From Sva-07 sp963716235 (GTDB lineage Bacteria > Actinomycetota > Acidimicrobiia > Acidimicrobiales > Ilumatobacteraceae): a DNA stretch of 64,000 nt. The notes under the pieces were generated by a model. The model ran no database searches. It was not told where the DNA came from and worked only from the letters and a program-made list of their open reading frames with translations. Both the position numbers and the translations under genes were made by a program. Positions 25,284-33,781 of the stretch are shown in pieces; position 1 is the first letter of the stretch, and each line of letters begins with the position of its first letter. Location: NCBI GenBank assembly GCA_963716235.1, contig CAVQTE010000010.1:212780-276779 (forward strand), read 5' to 3'.

Positions 25284-25311
25284 GAGTTCGACCTGACGAG
25301 TTCGACCTGAC
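25284..25311. repeat. 14-base direct tandem repeat
   Basis: GAGTTCGACCTGAC occurs twice without spacer, at 25284-25297 and 25298-25311, between the SWEET-like start and the palindromic operator. It shifts the promoter-to-start spacing by 14 bases per copy. Confidence 0.8.
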
Positions 25312-25314
25312 GAA

Positions 25315-25350
25315 GGTGTAAGTAGCTAACGTCGATTAGTACCTTACACC
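25315..25350. promoter_or_regulatory. Palindromic operator between SWEET-like and CGNR genes
   Basis: A 36-base near-palindrome with outer perfect arms GGTGTAAG (25315-25322) and CTTACACC (25343-25350) and inner arms TAGCTAA/TTAGTAC, 12 of 15 positions symmetric. It ends 25 bases before the CGNR GTG and 33 before the SWEET-like GTG, so a bound regulator could control both. Confidence 0.6.
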
Positions 25351-25374
25351 AGGACATGAGGTTACGCTGATGTC

Positions 25375-25935
25375 GTGTACGTCACATCCGGACACGACAC
25401 CGAGATCCGACTCACCCTCGAAGCGATGGTCGATCTCGTCAACGCGCTCACCGATGCGCGAGGCGGCGACGCGGCTGATGTACGTGGCATCCTTCACGAG
25501 CACGGGTTCACGCGGGCGGACGGAGCATCGGCTGCGTCGGTACGGCGAGTCGAGTCGCAGATGAGCCACATGCTCGACACCCTGGCGGCACTCGCCACGG
25601 CCGACCCCGGCCCGACGGTGACGTGGATCAACGGTGAACTGGCCGAGCGGCACATCACACCATCGCTCACCGCCCACGACGGCGCCGGGCTCCACATCCA
25701 CTGGACCCCGACGTCCGCGGCGTTCGACGAGCAGGTCATCGCCGACATCCTGATGGCGCTCGCCCAGGAGATCTGCGACCATGGAACCGAGCGTTTCGGA
25801 ACGTGCGCAGCTGTCGACTGCGACCACCTCTTCTACGACGTAACCCGCAACGGATCGCGACGGTTCTGTTCCGACCCGCGCTGCGCCAGCCGCACCCACA
25901 CCGCCGACCATCGCGCCCGTCAACGGTCGAGCTGA
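25375..25935 (+). CDS. CGNR zinc-finger (ABATE-type) transcriptional regulator
   Basis: A 186-residue regulator. The N-terminal two thirds match the ABATE ligand-sensing plan (LEAMVDLVNAL near the start; GLHIHWTP), and the C-terminus is a CGNR-type finger: RFGTCAAVDCDHLFYDVTRN, then SRRFCSDPRCASRTHTADHR, giving four Cys for one zinc and a basic helix for DNA contact. The N in CGNR is changed here (ASRT replaces the GNR part). GTG 25375 is the only fitting start. Divergence from the SWEET-like gene and the palindrome between them suggest it regulates that gene and itself. Confidence 0.82.
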   Translation: MYVTSGHDTEIRLTLEAMVDLVNALTDARGGDAADVRGILHEHGFTRADGASAASVRRVESQMSHMLDTLAALATADPGPTVTWINGELAERHITPSLTAHDGAGLHIHWTPTSAAFDEQVIADILMALAQEICDHGTERFGTCAAVDCDHLFYDVTRNGSRRFCSDPRCASRTHTADHRARQRSS

Positions 25936-25944
25936 CCAACCGGC

Positions 25945-27678
25945 TCAGCCGACCAGACGACCAGCTTCGAGCCGCAGCACCTGATCCGCGCGGCGGAACG
26001 CAACCGTGCGGTGCGAGACGGCGATCACCGTCATCCCTGCGTCGGCGAGATTCGTCCAGAGCTGCACCTCCGTCTCGACGTCGAGCGCACTCGACAGGTC
26101 GTCGAGCACGACGATCTCGGGCGTGTGCACGAGCGCGCGAGCTGTTGCGAGACGTTGACGCTGCCCGCCGGACAAGCGCAGACCCCGAGGACCGATGAGG
26201 GTGTCGGCGCCAGCCGGCATCGAGTCGATGTCGTCGGCGATCGCCGCCAGTCGGAACGCCGTCGCCAGTTGCTCCGGGTCGACCGGCCCGAGGCCGACAT
26301 TGTCGGCCACGCTGTCGGAGATCAACTGCGGCACCTGCGACAGGAAGGCCGCGTTCGGCGGCACGAAGAAGGCCGAGCGGTCGGTGACCTCCTCGCCGTT
26401 CCACCGCACCGATCCGCTCACATCGGCCTGCCAGGCGAGTCCGAGCAACGCCCGCAGGAGCGTCGACTTGCCGGCCCCGACCGGGCCGGTGATCACGACG
26501 AACTCTCCTCGGCGCACGGAGAAGTCGACGTCGAACAGCACCGGGCGGCCGGCATAGGCGACGCTCAGGCCGACGACGTCGAGCCGATCGAGCGGGACGC
26601 GATCGGGACGCACGACATCGGGTCGTGACCGACCGTCGGCCGGGTCGATCGGAAGGTGCCGATCCCGGACGGTGTTGGTTGCCTCTTCACCCGCGACGAG
26701 CTTGCTCATCCGGGCGAAGGCGACGCCGGCCTGTTTGCGACGTGCGAGAACCCGCCCGACCATCCGCGGCAGGAAGCTCAGCCAACCCAGATAGGCGGTG
26801 AACAGCGCGAGCGTGCCCAGGTCGAAGCTGCCCGAGGCGATCGCTCCGGCACTGACGAGCAGCACGAGACCCAGTCCGACATCGGCTGCACCCTGGCTGA
26901 ATGCCTGCACGCCCTCCTCCAGCACGCGGTCACGAACTGCCGTCTGTCGGCGACGATCCACGAGAACGGTGAGTCGCGCGAGCATCGGTTCGGCGGCGTC
27001 GTTCACCTTCACCGTGGTCGCGGCGGCCATGACGTCGCCGAGCAGGCCGGTCACCTGCTCGGTGGCGGCGCGGTCGGCGGCGCGGAACTCCTTGATACGC
27101 GTGTCGAGGACGCGGGTCGCAACACCGACGCCGAGCAGCGGGATGATCAGGATCAGCGCGGCGGTCGGGTCGGCGGCGCCGAGGACGAAGCCGGCGATGA
27201 CCGTGAAGACGACCCCGCCCGACACGTCGACCATGCCGTCGACGAAGTTGGCGACGTCCTCGGTGTCGTCACGGAAGTGGGTGACCGCGGAGCCGGCGGA
27301 ACCGACCGGCTGGCCCGCGTGGAGACCACCACTCGCCATCTGGGCGCTGAGCATGTTGGCGCGCAGCAGCGTCTGCATGTGGATCCACGCCTTGGTCCAG
27401 ATGAGCGCGCCGTGGTGGATCGCCACCATCCGGATGGTCTCGCTCATCGCGATGGCCGCCGCCCACCAGATCGTCTCGCCGGTGTCGCCGGCCTCGAGTG
27501 CGCTGTAGCCGCGGCCGAGGAAGTACCCGGTGACGGCGGGCATCGTGAAGAAGACCACGAACAGCGACCAACCCCACCAGAACTCGCGTGGACGGTGTTG
27601 TGACACGCGCCAAGCGAGCTTCCACACGTTGTCGGTCGGCTCGGGGATCGCGGTCGAACAGGTCGGTCGGATCGGCAC
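25945..27678 (-). CDS. ABC exporter half-transporter, degenerate-Walker-B subunit
   Basis: A 577-residue exporter subunit with an N-terminal six-helix domain (about 1-310) and ATPase domain: Walker A TGPVGAGKST, signature LSGGQRQR, H-loop VSHR. The residue after Walker B is Asp (IVVLDDLSSALD) in place of the catalytic Glu, marking the non-hydrolysing site typical of one subunit of heterodimeric exporters. GTG 27678 directly follows the stop of the partner gene, so the two are co-translated. Exports unknown lipids, peptides or drugs across the membrane. Confidence 0.85.
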   Translation of the reverse strand: MPIRPTCSTAIPEPTDNVWKLAWRVSQHRPREFWWGWSLFVVFFTMPAVTGYFLGRGYSALEAGDTGETIWWAAAIAMSETIRMVAIHHGALIWTKAWIHMQTLLRANMLSAQMASGGLHAGQPVGSAGSAVTHFRDDTEDVANFVDGMVDVSGGVVFTVIAGFVLGAADPTAALILIIPLLGVGVATRVLDTRIKEFRAADRAATEQVTGLLGDVMAAATTVKVNDAAEPMLARLTVLVDRRRQTAVRDRVLEEGVQAFSQGAADVGLGLVLLVSAGAIASGSFDLGTLALFTAYLGWLSFLPRMVGRVLARRKQAGVAFARMSKLVAGEEATNTVRDRHLPIDPADGRSRPDVVRPDRVPLDRLDVVGLSVAYAGRPVLFDVDFSVRRGEFVVITGPVGAGKSTLLRALLGLAWQADVSGSVRWNGEEVTDRSAFFVPPNAAFLSQVPQLISDSVADNVGLGPVDPEQLATAFRLAAIADDIDSMPAGADTLIGPRGLRLSGGQRQRLATARALVHTPEIVVLDDLSSALDVETEVQLWTNLADAGMTVIAVSHRTVAFRRADQVLRLEAGRLVG

Positions 27679-29469
27679 TCACGCCGTCACCCCCGATCCG
27701 ATGTCACTCGTGTGCGCGGTGTCGGGGTCGCGCTCCTCGTCGAGTGAGATCGTGAGGAGCTGAGCGAACCGGCTGTCGTCATCGCCGACGAGGTCGGTGC
27801 GGTCGCCGTGCTCGACGATGCGACCATGGTCGAACACCACGATCTCGTCGACCGAGCGCAGCGTCGACAGCCGATGGGCGATCACCAGCGTCGTGCGACC
27901 GTGCATGAGTTCGACCACGGCAGCCTCGAGTCGCCGTTCGGTCTCGGGGTCGACGCGGGCGGTCGCCTCGTCGAGCACCAGGAGGTCGGGGTCGCGCAGC
28001 CACACCCTGGCGAGCGCCAGTAGCTGCGCCTCGCCGGCCGACAGGCCGCTGCCTGCAGCTCCAAGGGCGCGATCGATGCCGGCGTCGGCGAGTGCGTCGA
28101 GGCCCACTCGATGCAGGGCATCGATCACGTCGGCATCGGTCGGCTCGTCGTCGAACAGGGTCACGTTGTCGCGCACGGTGCCCGCGAACAGTTCCACTTC
28201 CTGGGGGACGAGAGCCACGCGCCGTCGTAGCTCGACCAGGGGGATCCCGGCGATCGCAACGCCACCGAGCGAGACGCCACCGGCGGTCGGTTCGACGAGT
28301 CGCAACACGAGTCGGGAGAAGGTGGTCTTCCCGCTCCCGGTTCTACCGACGATGCCGACGGATCGTCCGGCACCGATTCGGATCGTGACGTCGTGCAGCA
28401 CCGGGCGGTCGTCGCCGTAGTCGAAGTGCACGCCCTCGACGTCGATCGCGAGCGGCCCGGGCGGCGGGTTCGTGTTGCCCTCGTCGAGCACCCTCGGCTC
28501 CACCGCCAGCAGGTCGGCAACGCGAACCATTGCTCCGTTCGCCTTCTGCACCGTCTCGAGTTCGTGGACGACCTCCTCGAGCGGGCGGGCGATCAGCAGC
28601 ACGTACTGGAACAGCAGGAACGCGGTACCGATCGAGATCGTGCCGGCGGCCACGAGCACGGCACCGAGCACGAGGGCGATGACCCAACCAGCGGCGACCG
28701 CCCCCTGGACGAACCACCACATGACGAGGAAGGCACGCTCACGACGGATCGCGCTCATCAGTGCGTCCTCGCTGTCCTCGACGAACCGCCAGGCGACGTG
28801 GTCGGCCGCGCCGTTGGCCCGCAGGTCCTCCGCTGCGGTCAGGCGTTCCTCGATCCCGCCGTACAGCCGACCGAGCGCACCCATCTCATCCGACGACTCG
28901 GAGACCGCCCGATCACGGCTGCGCACGATGACCGTCAACGCAAGCCCGACATAGATCGCCATGCCGAGCCCGAGGCGCCAGTCGAGCACGGTCAGCACGA
29001 TGATGATCCCGCCGATGAGCATGGCTGCACCGGCCGCCTTGGTGACGACCGTACTGAGGAAATCGGACACCGAAGTGATGTCGCCATCGACACGCTGGAT
29101 CAGTTCGCCCGGCGTGTGGGTGCGGTGGAACTCGTGGTCGAGACCGAGCACGTGGCGGGTCATCGTGAGTCGCAGGTCGTTGGTCGTGCGCCATGCGGCC
29201 ACGGTGGCGAGCCAGACGACGATGACGGCGAGGATCTGCGTGACGACGGCGATCGCCAGGAACAGCAGGGCCAGGCGGGTGATCTCGGCGGTCGTGGTGC
29301 CCTCGGATGCGAGGTCGACGATCTGGCGGACGATGAGTGGCCCCGTGATGAGCAGCGCCGAGCTGATCGCGACGAGCACGCCGAGACCGGCCCAACGCCA
29401 GGCGTCGGGCCGCAGCAGCGCACCGAGCGCGCTCCATCGTGCACCGCTCGGCGCGGTCTGCGTGGCCAT
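27679..29469 (-). CDS. ABC exporter half-transporter, canonical-Walker-B subunit
   Basis: Partner of the next gene, 596 residues: six-helix domain (about 20-330), then ATPase domain with Walker A VGRTGSGKTT, Walker B LLVLDEATARVD with catalytic Glu, and H-loop IAHRLS. Its signature is LSAGEAQ in place of LSGGQ, a degenerate form. In heterodimers one composite site uses the Walker motifs of one subunit and the signature of the other; here the Asp Walker B of the partner and this LSAGE would share the degenerate site, a consistent picture. ATG 29469 fits the first helix. Divergent from a VOC gene. Confidence 0.87.
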   Translation of the reverse strand: MATQTAPSGARWSALGALLRPDAWRWAGLGVLVAISSALLITGPLIVRQIVDLASEGTTTAEITRLALLFLAIAVVTQILAVIVVWLATVAAWRTTNDLRLTMTRHVLGLDHEFHRTHTPGELIQRVDGDITSVSDFLSTVVTKAAGAAMLIGGIIIVLTVLDWRLGLGMAIYVGLALTVIVRSRDRAVSESSDEMGALGRLYGGIEERLTAAEDLRANGAADHVAWRFVEDSEDALMSAIRRERAFLVMWWFVQGAVAAGWVIALVLGAVLVAAGTISIGTAFLLFQYVLLIARPLEEVVHELETVQKANGAMVRVADLLAVEPRVLDEGNTNPPPGPLAIDVEGVHFDYGDDRPVLHDVTIRIGAGRSVGIVGRTGSGKTTFSRLVLRLVEPTAGGVSLGGVAIAGIPLVELRRRVALVPQEVELFAGTVRDNVTLFDDEPTDADVIDALHRVGLDALADAGIDRALGAAGSGLSAGEAQLLALARVWLRDPDLLVLDEATARVDPETERRLEAAVVELMHGRTTLVIAHRLSTLRSVDEIVVFDHGRIVEHGDRTDLVGDDDSRFAQLLTISLDEERDPDTAHTSDIGSGVTA

Positions 29470-29584
29470 CGCACCATTGTCGCCGGTGCACCGTGGCCAC
29501 CCATCACACGTTTCCCGGTCTGTCCGGACCCGACCCCGAACGACCGGTAGACATGCTTGCGAGCGCAAGTAGAATGATCGGACT

Positions 29585-30100
29585 ATGGGCGTCCAACGAC
29601 TCAACCACGCTGTGCTCTACGTCCGTGACGTCGAGCAGACCACCGAGTTCTACGCCGAGGTCCTGGGCTTCCGGGTGGTCAGCTCACTCCCGGGCGCAGC
29701 GTTCCTCCAGGCGCCGGACTCGACGAACGACCACGACCTCGGGGTGTTCCAGATCGGTGCGGGCGCCGCACCGTCCGACGCCGGGCGATCGACGGTGGGC
29801 CTGTACCACCTCGCCTGGGAGGTCGACACCCTCGGTGAACTGCAGCGCCTCGCCGGCGTGCTGCGAGAACGTGGCGCACTCGTGGGTGCCAGCGACCACG
29901 GCACCACGAAGAGCCTGTACGCGAAGGACCCCGACGGTCTCGAGTTCGAGGTCGTCTGGATCATCCCTGCACACCTGTTGACTGCCGACGACCTCGCCTC
30001 GCGGATGTCGATCGGTGTACTCGACCTCTCGACGGAGATCGAGCGGTTCGGCCTCGACGAACCCGGCGGCGTCGGCATCTCTCACGAAACGCAGGCTTGA
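29585..30100 (+). CDS. VOC-family protein resembling extradiol dioxygenases
   Basis: A 171-residue VOC protein: LNHAVLYVRDVEQTTEFYAE (His8 as first metal ligand), YHLAWEVDTL (second His) and DGLEFEVVW (Glu), the 2-His-1-carboxylate set of catechol 2,3-dioxygenase-like enzymes, though at half their length. A C-terminal extension of about 35 residues is helical. ATG 29585. No pathway genes adjoin, so substrate is unknown; glyoxalase- or resistance-type roles are alternatives. Confidence 0.8.
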   Translation: MGVQRLNHAVLYVRDVEQTTEFYAEVLGFRVVSSLPGAAFLQAPDSTNDHDLGVFQIGAGAAPSDAGRSTVGLYHLAWEVDTLGELQRLAGVLRERGALVGASDHGTTKSLYAKDPDGLEFEVVWIIPAHLLTADDLASRMSIGVLDLSTEIERFGLDEPGGVGISHETQA

Positions 30101-30210
30101 GACTCCTCCACACCCAACCGCCCACACCACAACCATTTGTGTTGCAGTTCCGTTGGACCGTCCCAACCGAACCGTGACGCAAACCGTGTGGGATGTGTAG
30201 GCGGGCCGGG

Positions 30211-31137
30211 TCAGTCGGCGCAGGCAGCGAAGAGGCGGGCTTTGAAGGCGGCTTCGTCGACTGCCCAGAGCACGCGGATGTTCGGATCGGGTCGGCCGAA
30301 GCGGCGGTCGGGGATCGTGCAGCCTCGCGTCGGTCCGTCGAGACCGACGACCAGCCACTCGTCGGTCGCCTCGGTGATGATCGACTCGTCGAGCGCAACG
30401 GCCATGGCAATCGGGTCGGGGAGATCGAATCCTGCGAGCCCGGTGTCGATCGCATACTGATCGACGTCACCATTGATGTCGATAGCGAACCTCCCGAGCG
30501 CACCGATCTGAGCGAGCCCGGCCTGCTCGTCGGGGGTCATCACGGCGAACAGGCGCGAGATGTTCCAGCCGATCATCGTCTTCGCGCCGGGTGCTGCGAA
30601 CACCGCCGTCGCAGCTTCCGGATCGGCCCACACGTTGTACTCGCCGAGCGCATCCACGTTGCCGACACCGTCCGGTGAACCGGCCATCAGGTACGTGTGG
30701 CCGAACTTCGTCAGGAGATCGGGGTCGACCTCGAGTGCTGCGGCGATGTTGGTGAGCGGTCCGAGCGTGACGAGATCGTGCCGGCCTGGCTCGTTGGCTG
30801 CGATCCGCAGCAGTGCGCCGACCGCGTCGTCCGACGTGGCAGCGCGAGACGGTTGGGGCAACGCTGCGCCGCCCATGCCGTCGGCACCGTGCACGAACTG
30901 TGCCGTGTTCAACGCCCGCTTCATCGGTTCGGCCAGCCCCGCGTGCAACGGGATGTCCGCCCCATCGCACAGGTCGAGTGTCACGATCGCATTGCGCACG
31001 GCCAGATCGAGCGGCACGTTGCCCGCGACCACCGTGACCGCACGGACGTCCACGGTGGGCTCCTTGACTGCCAGCACGAGCGCGATTGCGTCGTCGGACG
31101 CAGTGTCGGTGTCGATCACGATGCTTCGGCGGTGCAT
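30211..31137 (-). CDS. Inosine/uridine-preferring nucleoside hydrolase
   Basis: A 308-residue N-ribohydrolase that cleaves nucleosides to base and ribose. The Ca-binding Asp cluster IDTDTASDDAIAL is at the N-terminus, FVHGADGMGG follows (about 85), and VTLGPLTNIAAAL and GEYNVWADPEAA complete the family core; the His that protonates purine leaving groups is not obvious. Length is typical. ATG 31137. A 110-base gap to the VOC gene carries nothing recognised. Purine or pyrimidine preference cannot be told. Confidence 0.88.
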   Translation of the reverse strand: MHRRSIVIDTDTASDDAIALVLAVKEPTVDVRAVTVVAGNVPLDLAVRNAIVTLDLCDGADIPLHAGLAEPMKRALNTAQFVHGADGMGGAALPQPSRAATSDDAVGALLRIAANEPGRHDLVTLGPLTNIAAALEVDPDLLTKFGHTYLMAGSPDGVGNVDALGEYNVWADPEAATAVFAAPGAKTMIGWNISRLFAVMTPDEQAGLAQIGALGRFAIDINGDVDQYAIDTGLAGFDLPDPIAMAVALDESIITEATDEWLVVGLDGPTRGCTIPDRRFGRPDPNIRVLWAVDEAAFKARLFAACAD

Positions 31138-31175
31138 CCTCGCAGTCTGGCCGACTCGACGTTGCGTGAATACCC

Positions 31176-31706
31176 TCAGATGGCGAGGCGGTACAGCCAG
31201 ATCGGAGCGCTCACACCCTTGACCCGCGTCGGGCCGACCGGCCGGAACGCTGCGGTCGGAGGCCCGCCGTCGAGCACGGCGACAACCTGTTCGGACACCA
31301 ACAATTCACCCGGTCCCGCGAGATCGGCGATCCGCGATGCGATGTTGACGGTCTGGCCGACGAAGTCGGCGCCGCGCTCGACCACCTCGCCGCAGTGCAT
31401 GCCCATACGCAGCGACAAGGGGAACCCGCGTTCCGATCGCGCCGTCTCGATCGCTCGCAGGATGCCGCCGGCGGCCTGGAGACCCTGCGTCGCATGATCG
31501 AACCAGAGCATCTGCCCATCGCCGAGTTCCTTCACGACCTGGCCGACACCGCCGGCAAGAGCATCTCGGGCAATCGTCGACTGTTCATCGAGCACCTCGA
31601 CCGCCGCAGCGTCACCCTGGGCATCAGTGAACTCGGTGAAGCCCACGAGATCGGTGAACAGCACGGCCCCGTGTCGCGTGGCTGTGTCGGTGCGGACGTG
31701 ACTCAT
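31176..31706 (-). CDS. Class III adenylate/guanylate cyclase, catalytic domain only
   Basis: A 176-residue protein that is nearly all cyclase homology domain. Both metal Asp residues (Asp19 in LFTDLVGFT, Asp63 in KELGDG), the substrate-specifying Lys59, and transition-state Asn121 and Arg125 (TVNIASRI) are present, so it should be an active homodimer making cAMP or cGMP. No sensor or membrane domain is attached. ATG 31706 overlaps the stop of the upstream DUF4097-like gene by 4 bases, linking their translation. A frame extends upstream but lies antisense-like in that gene. Confidence 0.85.
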   Translation of the reverse strand: MSHVRTDTATRHGAVLFTDLVGFTEFTDAQGDAAAVEVLDEQSTIARDALAGGVGQVVKELGDGQMLWFDHATQGLQAAGGILRAIETARSERGFPLSLRMGMHCGEVVERGADFVGQTVNIASRIADLAGPGELLVSEQVVAVLDGGPPTAAFRPVGPTRVKGVSAPIWLYRLAI

Positions 31707-32380
31707 CGGTTCGCGACGTCGACCCGGCCGCTCCCCGATCGGGCGACGACGACACAGTCGTAGACCTCGCCATTGTCGACGATGCCGCTGCTCGACGACA
31801 CGATCTGCGGTCGCACCGACGGCGGCAGCGAGACGACGATCCGACCGGACACGGTCTCGGCATCGACGTCGTACGCAGCGCCCATCGAGATCTCGACACG
31901 ACCACTCACACAGTGGGCGCGAACGGTGCCGTGCGCGTCCTTCAACACGATCCGACCACTGCGGGTCGTGACGTCGGCCTCGCCGCAACTGCCGACCTCG
32001 ACCCGCGCACTCGAGGCAACCGCCCGACACGCCGACATGGTTCGTCCCACGTCGATACGTCCGCTCTTGGTGCGCACATCGACGGACCCGGCATCGGCGA
32101 TCGACACCCTCCCCGAGGTGGTCACCGCCGAGACCGAACCCACGCGTCCCTCGATCGTCACGCGACCCGACGTGGCACCGACCACCAGATCGGTTCCTTC
32201 GGGCACCCGCACATTCACCCTCGAGTGACCGCCGTCGATGGTCGTCGACGATCCCTCGATGACGAGGGGACCGGTGCTCGACCGGACCGCGGCGAGCCCG
32301 GGTTCGGCCACCACGTTGATCGACCCGCTGGTCGTACTGATGCGGACGACGGCGGCCAACACCTGAGCGGGCAACGACAT
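31703..32380 (-). CDS. DUF4097-like beta-solenoid protein
   Basis: A 225-residue protein made of short repeated strands ending in SGRV/SGRI (TSGRVTI, TSGRVSI, KSGRIDV, RSGRIVL, SGRVEIS, SGRIVVS), the pattern of DUF4097 beta-solenoids described as putative adhesins. No signal peptide or membrane segment is seen, so a cytosolic place is likely. Its stop overlaps the cyclase ATG (ATGA), which suggests that the solenoid and cyclase act together, perhaps as sensor or scaffold; this is inference. Confidence 0.78.
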   Translation of the reverse strand: MSLPAQVLAAVVRISTTSGSINVVAEPGLAAVRSSTGPLVIEGSSTTIDGGHSRVNVRVPEGTDLVVGATSGRVTIEGRVGSVSAVTTSGRVSIADAGSVDVRTKSGRIDVGRTMSACRAVASSARVEVGSCGEADVTTRSGRIVLKDAHGTVRAHCVSGRVEISMGAAYDVDAETVSGRIVVSLPPSVRPQIVSSSSGIVDNGEVYDCVVVARSGSGRVDVANR

Positions 32381-32466
32381 GATCCGACCGTAATCGACGT
32401 CCCGATGCCCGAATGACAGTCAAACGTCACGCCCACCTGCCGACATCACCACCCTCGAACCAGAAA

Positions 32467-32503
32467 TGCCTGGATTCGTGCGCTGAGCGCACGAATCCAG
32501 GCA
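32467..32503. terminator. Strong stem-loop after the thiolase gene
   Basis: Perfect 17-base arms TGCCTGGATTCGTGCGC / GCGCACGAATCCAGGCA with loop TGA, flanked by AAA and ATTT, 38 bases beyond the thiolase stop and upstream of the DUF4097-like gene. Reads as a terminator separating the two units. Confidence 0.8.
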
Positions 32504-32541
32504 CATTTCGGAATGGGGAGGGCCGGTCGAGGCCCGGATGG

Positions 32542-33708
32542 TCAGTCGAGGCGTTCGATGATGGTGGCGTTGGCCATCCCGCCGCCTTCGCACATCACCT
32601 GCAGGCCGTAGCGGCCGCCGGTGCGCTCGAGTTCGTTGAGCAGCGTCGCCATCAACTTGGTGCCCGAGCAGCCCAGGGGGTGACCGAGGGCGATGGCGCC
32701 ACCGTTGACGTTGACCTTGCTCATGTCGGCGCCCGTCTCCTTCTGCCAGGCGAGGACGACCGAGGCGAACGCCTCGTTGATCTCGATCAAGTCGATGTCA
32801 TCGATGGTCAGGCCGCTCTTCTCGAGAATCTTCTTGGTGGCCGGGATCGGTCCCTTGAGCATCGTGACGGGATCGGCACCGGTGACGGCGAAGGCGTGGA
32901 ATCGAGCGCGTGGCTTCATGCCCAGCTCCTCGGCCTTCTCCTTGCTCATGATGAGCACGGCCGACGCGCCGTCGGAGATCTGGGACGAGTTGCCGGCGGT
33001 GATCACGCCGTCCTCCTTGAAGGCGGGCTTCAGCTTGGCGAGCGTCTCGGCGGTGGTGCCCTCGCGGATGCCCTCGTCGGCAGTCATGATCTCGGTCTGA
33101 CCGTCGATCTCGACCTCGACCGGGATGATCTCGTTCTCGAAGCGGCCCTCATCGCGTGCGATGGCGGCGCGCTGCTGGCTGAGTGCGCCGAACGCATCGA
33201 GCTCCTCACGAGTGATGCCGTACTCGGCGGCGATCATGTCGGCCCCGATGCCCTGTGGCGGCAGGCCTGTTTCGGCGTACCGGTCGAGCTGCTCCTTCGG
33301 GAACGGGAAGCCCATGCCCTGCACGACCGATGCCCCCATCGGGGTGCGGGTCATGACCTCGACACCGGCGGCGACGACCACGTCATACGCGCCGGCCATG
33401 ACGCCCTGTGCTCCGAAGTGCATCGCCTGCTGGCTCGAACCGCACTGGCGGTCGATGGTCGTTGCCGGGACTTCTTCAGGCCAGCCGGCAGCGAGCACCG
33501 CATTGCGACCGATGTTGAGCGACTGCTCACCGACCTGCATGACGCAGCCCATGATGACGTCGTCGACCATGGCCGGATCGAGGTTGTTGCGCTCCTGGAG
33601 CGCCTTGAGTACGTGCGCGGCGAGCGCTGCGGGGTGCTGGTCCTTCAACTTGCCGTTGCGCTTGCCGCCGGGGGTGCGGATGGCGTCGACGATTACTGCT
33701 TCGGTCAT
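32542..33708 (-). CDS. Thiolase (acetyl-CoA acyltransferase)
   Basis: A 388-residue thiolase catalysing the last step of beta-oxidation or acetoacetyl-CoA formation. Nucleophile Cys is in DRQCGSSQQA (about residue 89), NEAFASV and GGAIALGHPLGCSG provide the Asn, His and second Cys. ATG 33708 with AGGAGA upstream is the natural start. The divergent or nearby genes (acyl-CoA dehydrogenase, AMP ligase, crotonase) suggest degradation of a fatty or steroid side chain. 73 bases upstream lies the MarR gene on the same strand. Confidence 0.92.
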   Translation of the reverse strand: MTEAVIVDAIRTPGGKRNGKLKDQHPAALAAHVLKALQERNNLDPAMVDDVIMGCVMQVGEQSLNIGRNAVLAAGWPEEVPATTIDRQCGSSQQAMHFGAQGVMAGAYDVVVAAGVEVMTRTPMGASVVQGMGFPFPKEQLDRYAETGLPPQGIGADMIAAEYGITREELDAFGALSQQRAAIARDEGRFENEIIPVEVEIDGQTEIMTADEGIREGTTAETLAKLKPAFKEDGVITAGNSSQISDGASAVLIMSKEKAEELGMKPRARFHAFAVTGADPVTMLKGPIPATKKILEKSGLTIDDIDLIEINEAFASVVLAWQKETGADMSKVNVNGGAIALGHPLGCSGTKLMATLLNELERTGGRYGLQVMCEGGGMANATIIERLD

Positions 33709-33781
33709 TGCTGTTCTCCTGTACTGGTGGTTGAGATGATCGAACGCGATGAGAAATCGGCGCACCTGTCGCGCCGGAACC

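Noticed and set aside
30101..30210. Small RNA or riboswitch between the VOC gene and nucleoside hydrolase
   Set aside because: No stable hairpin or known riboswitch pattern is visible in these 110 bases.
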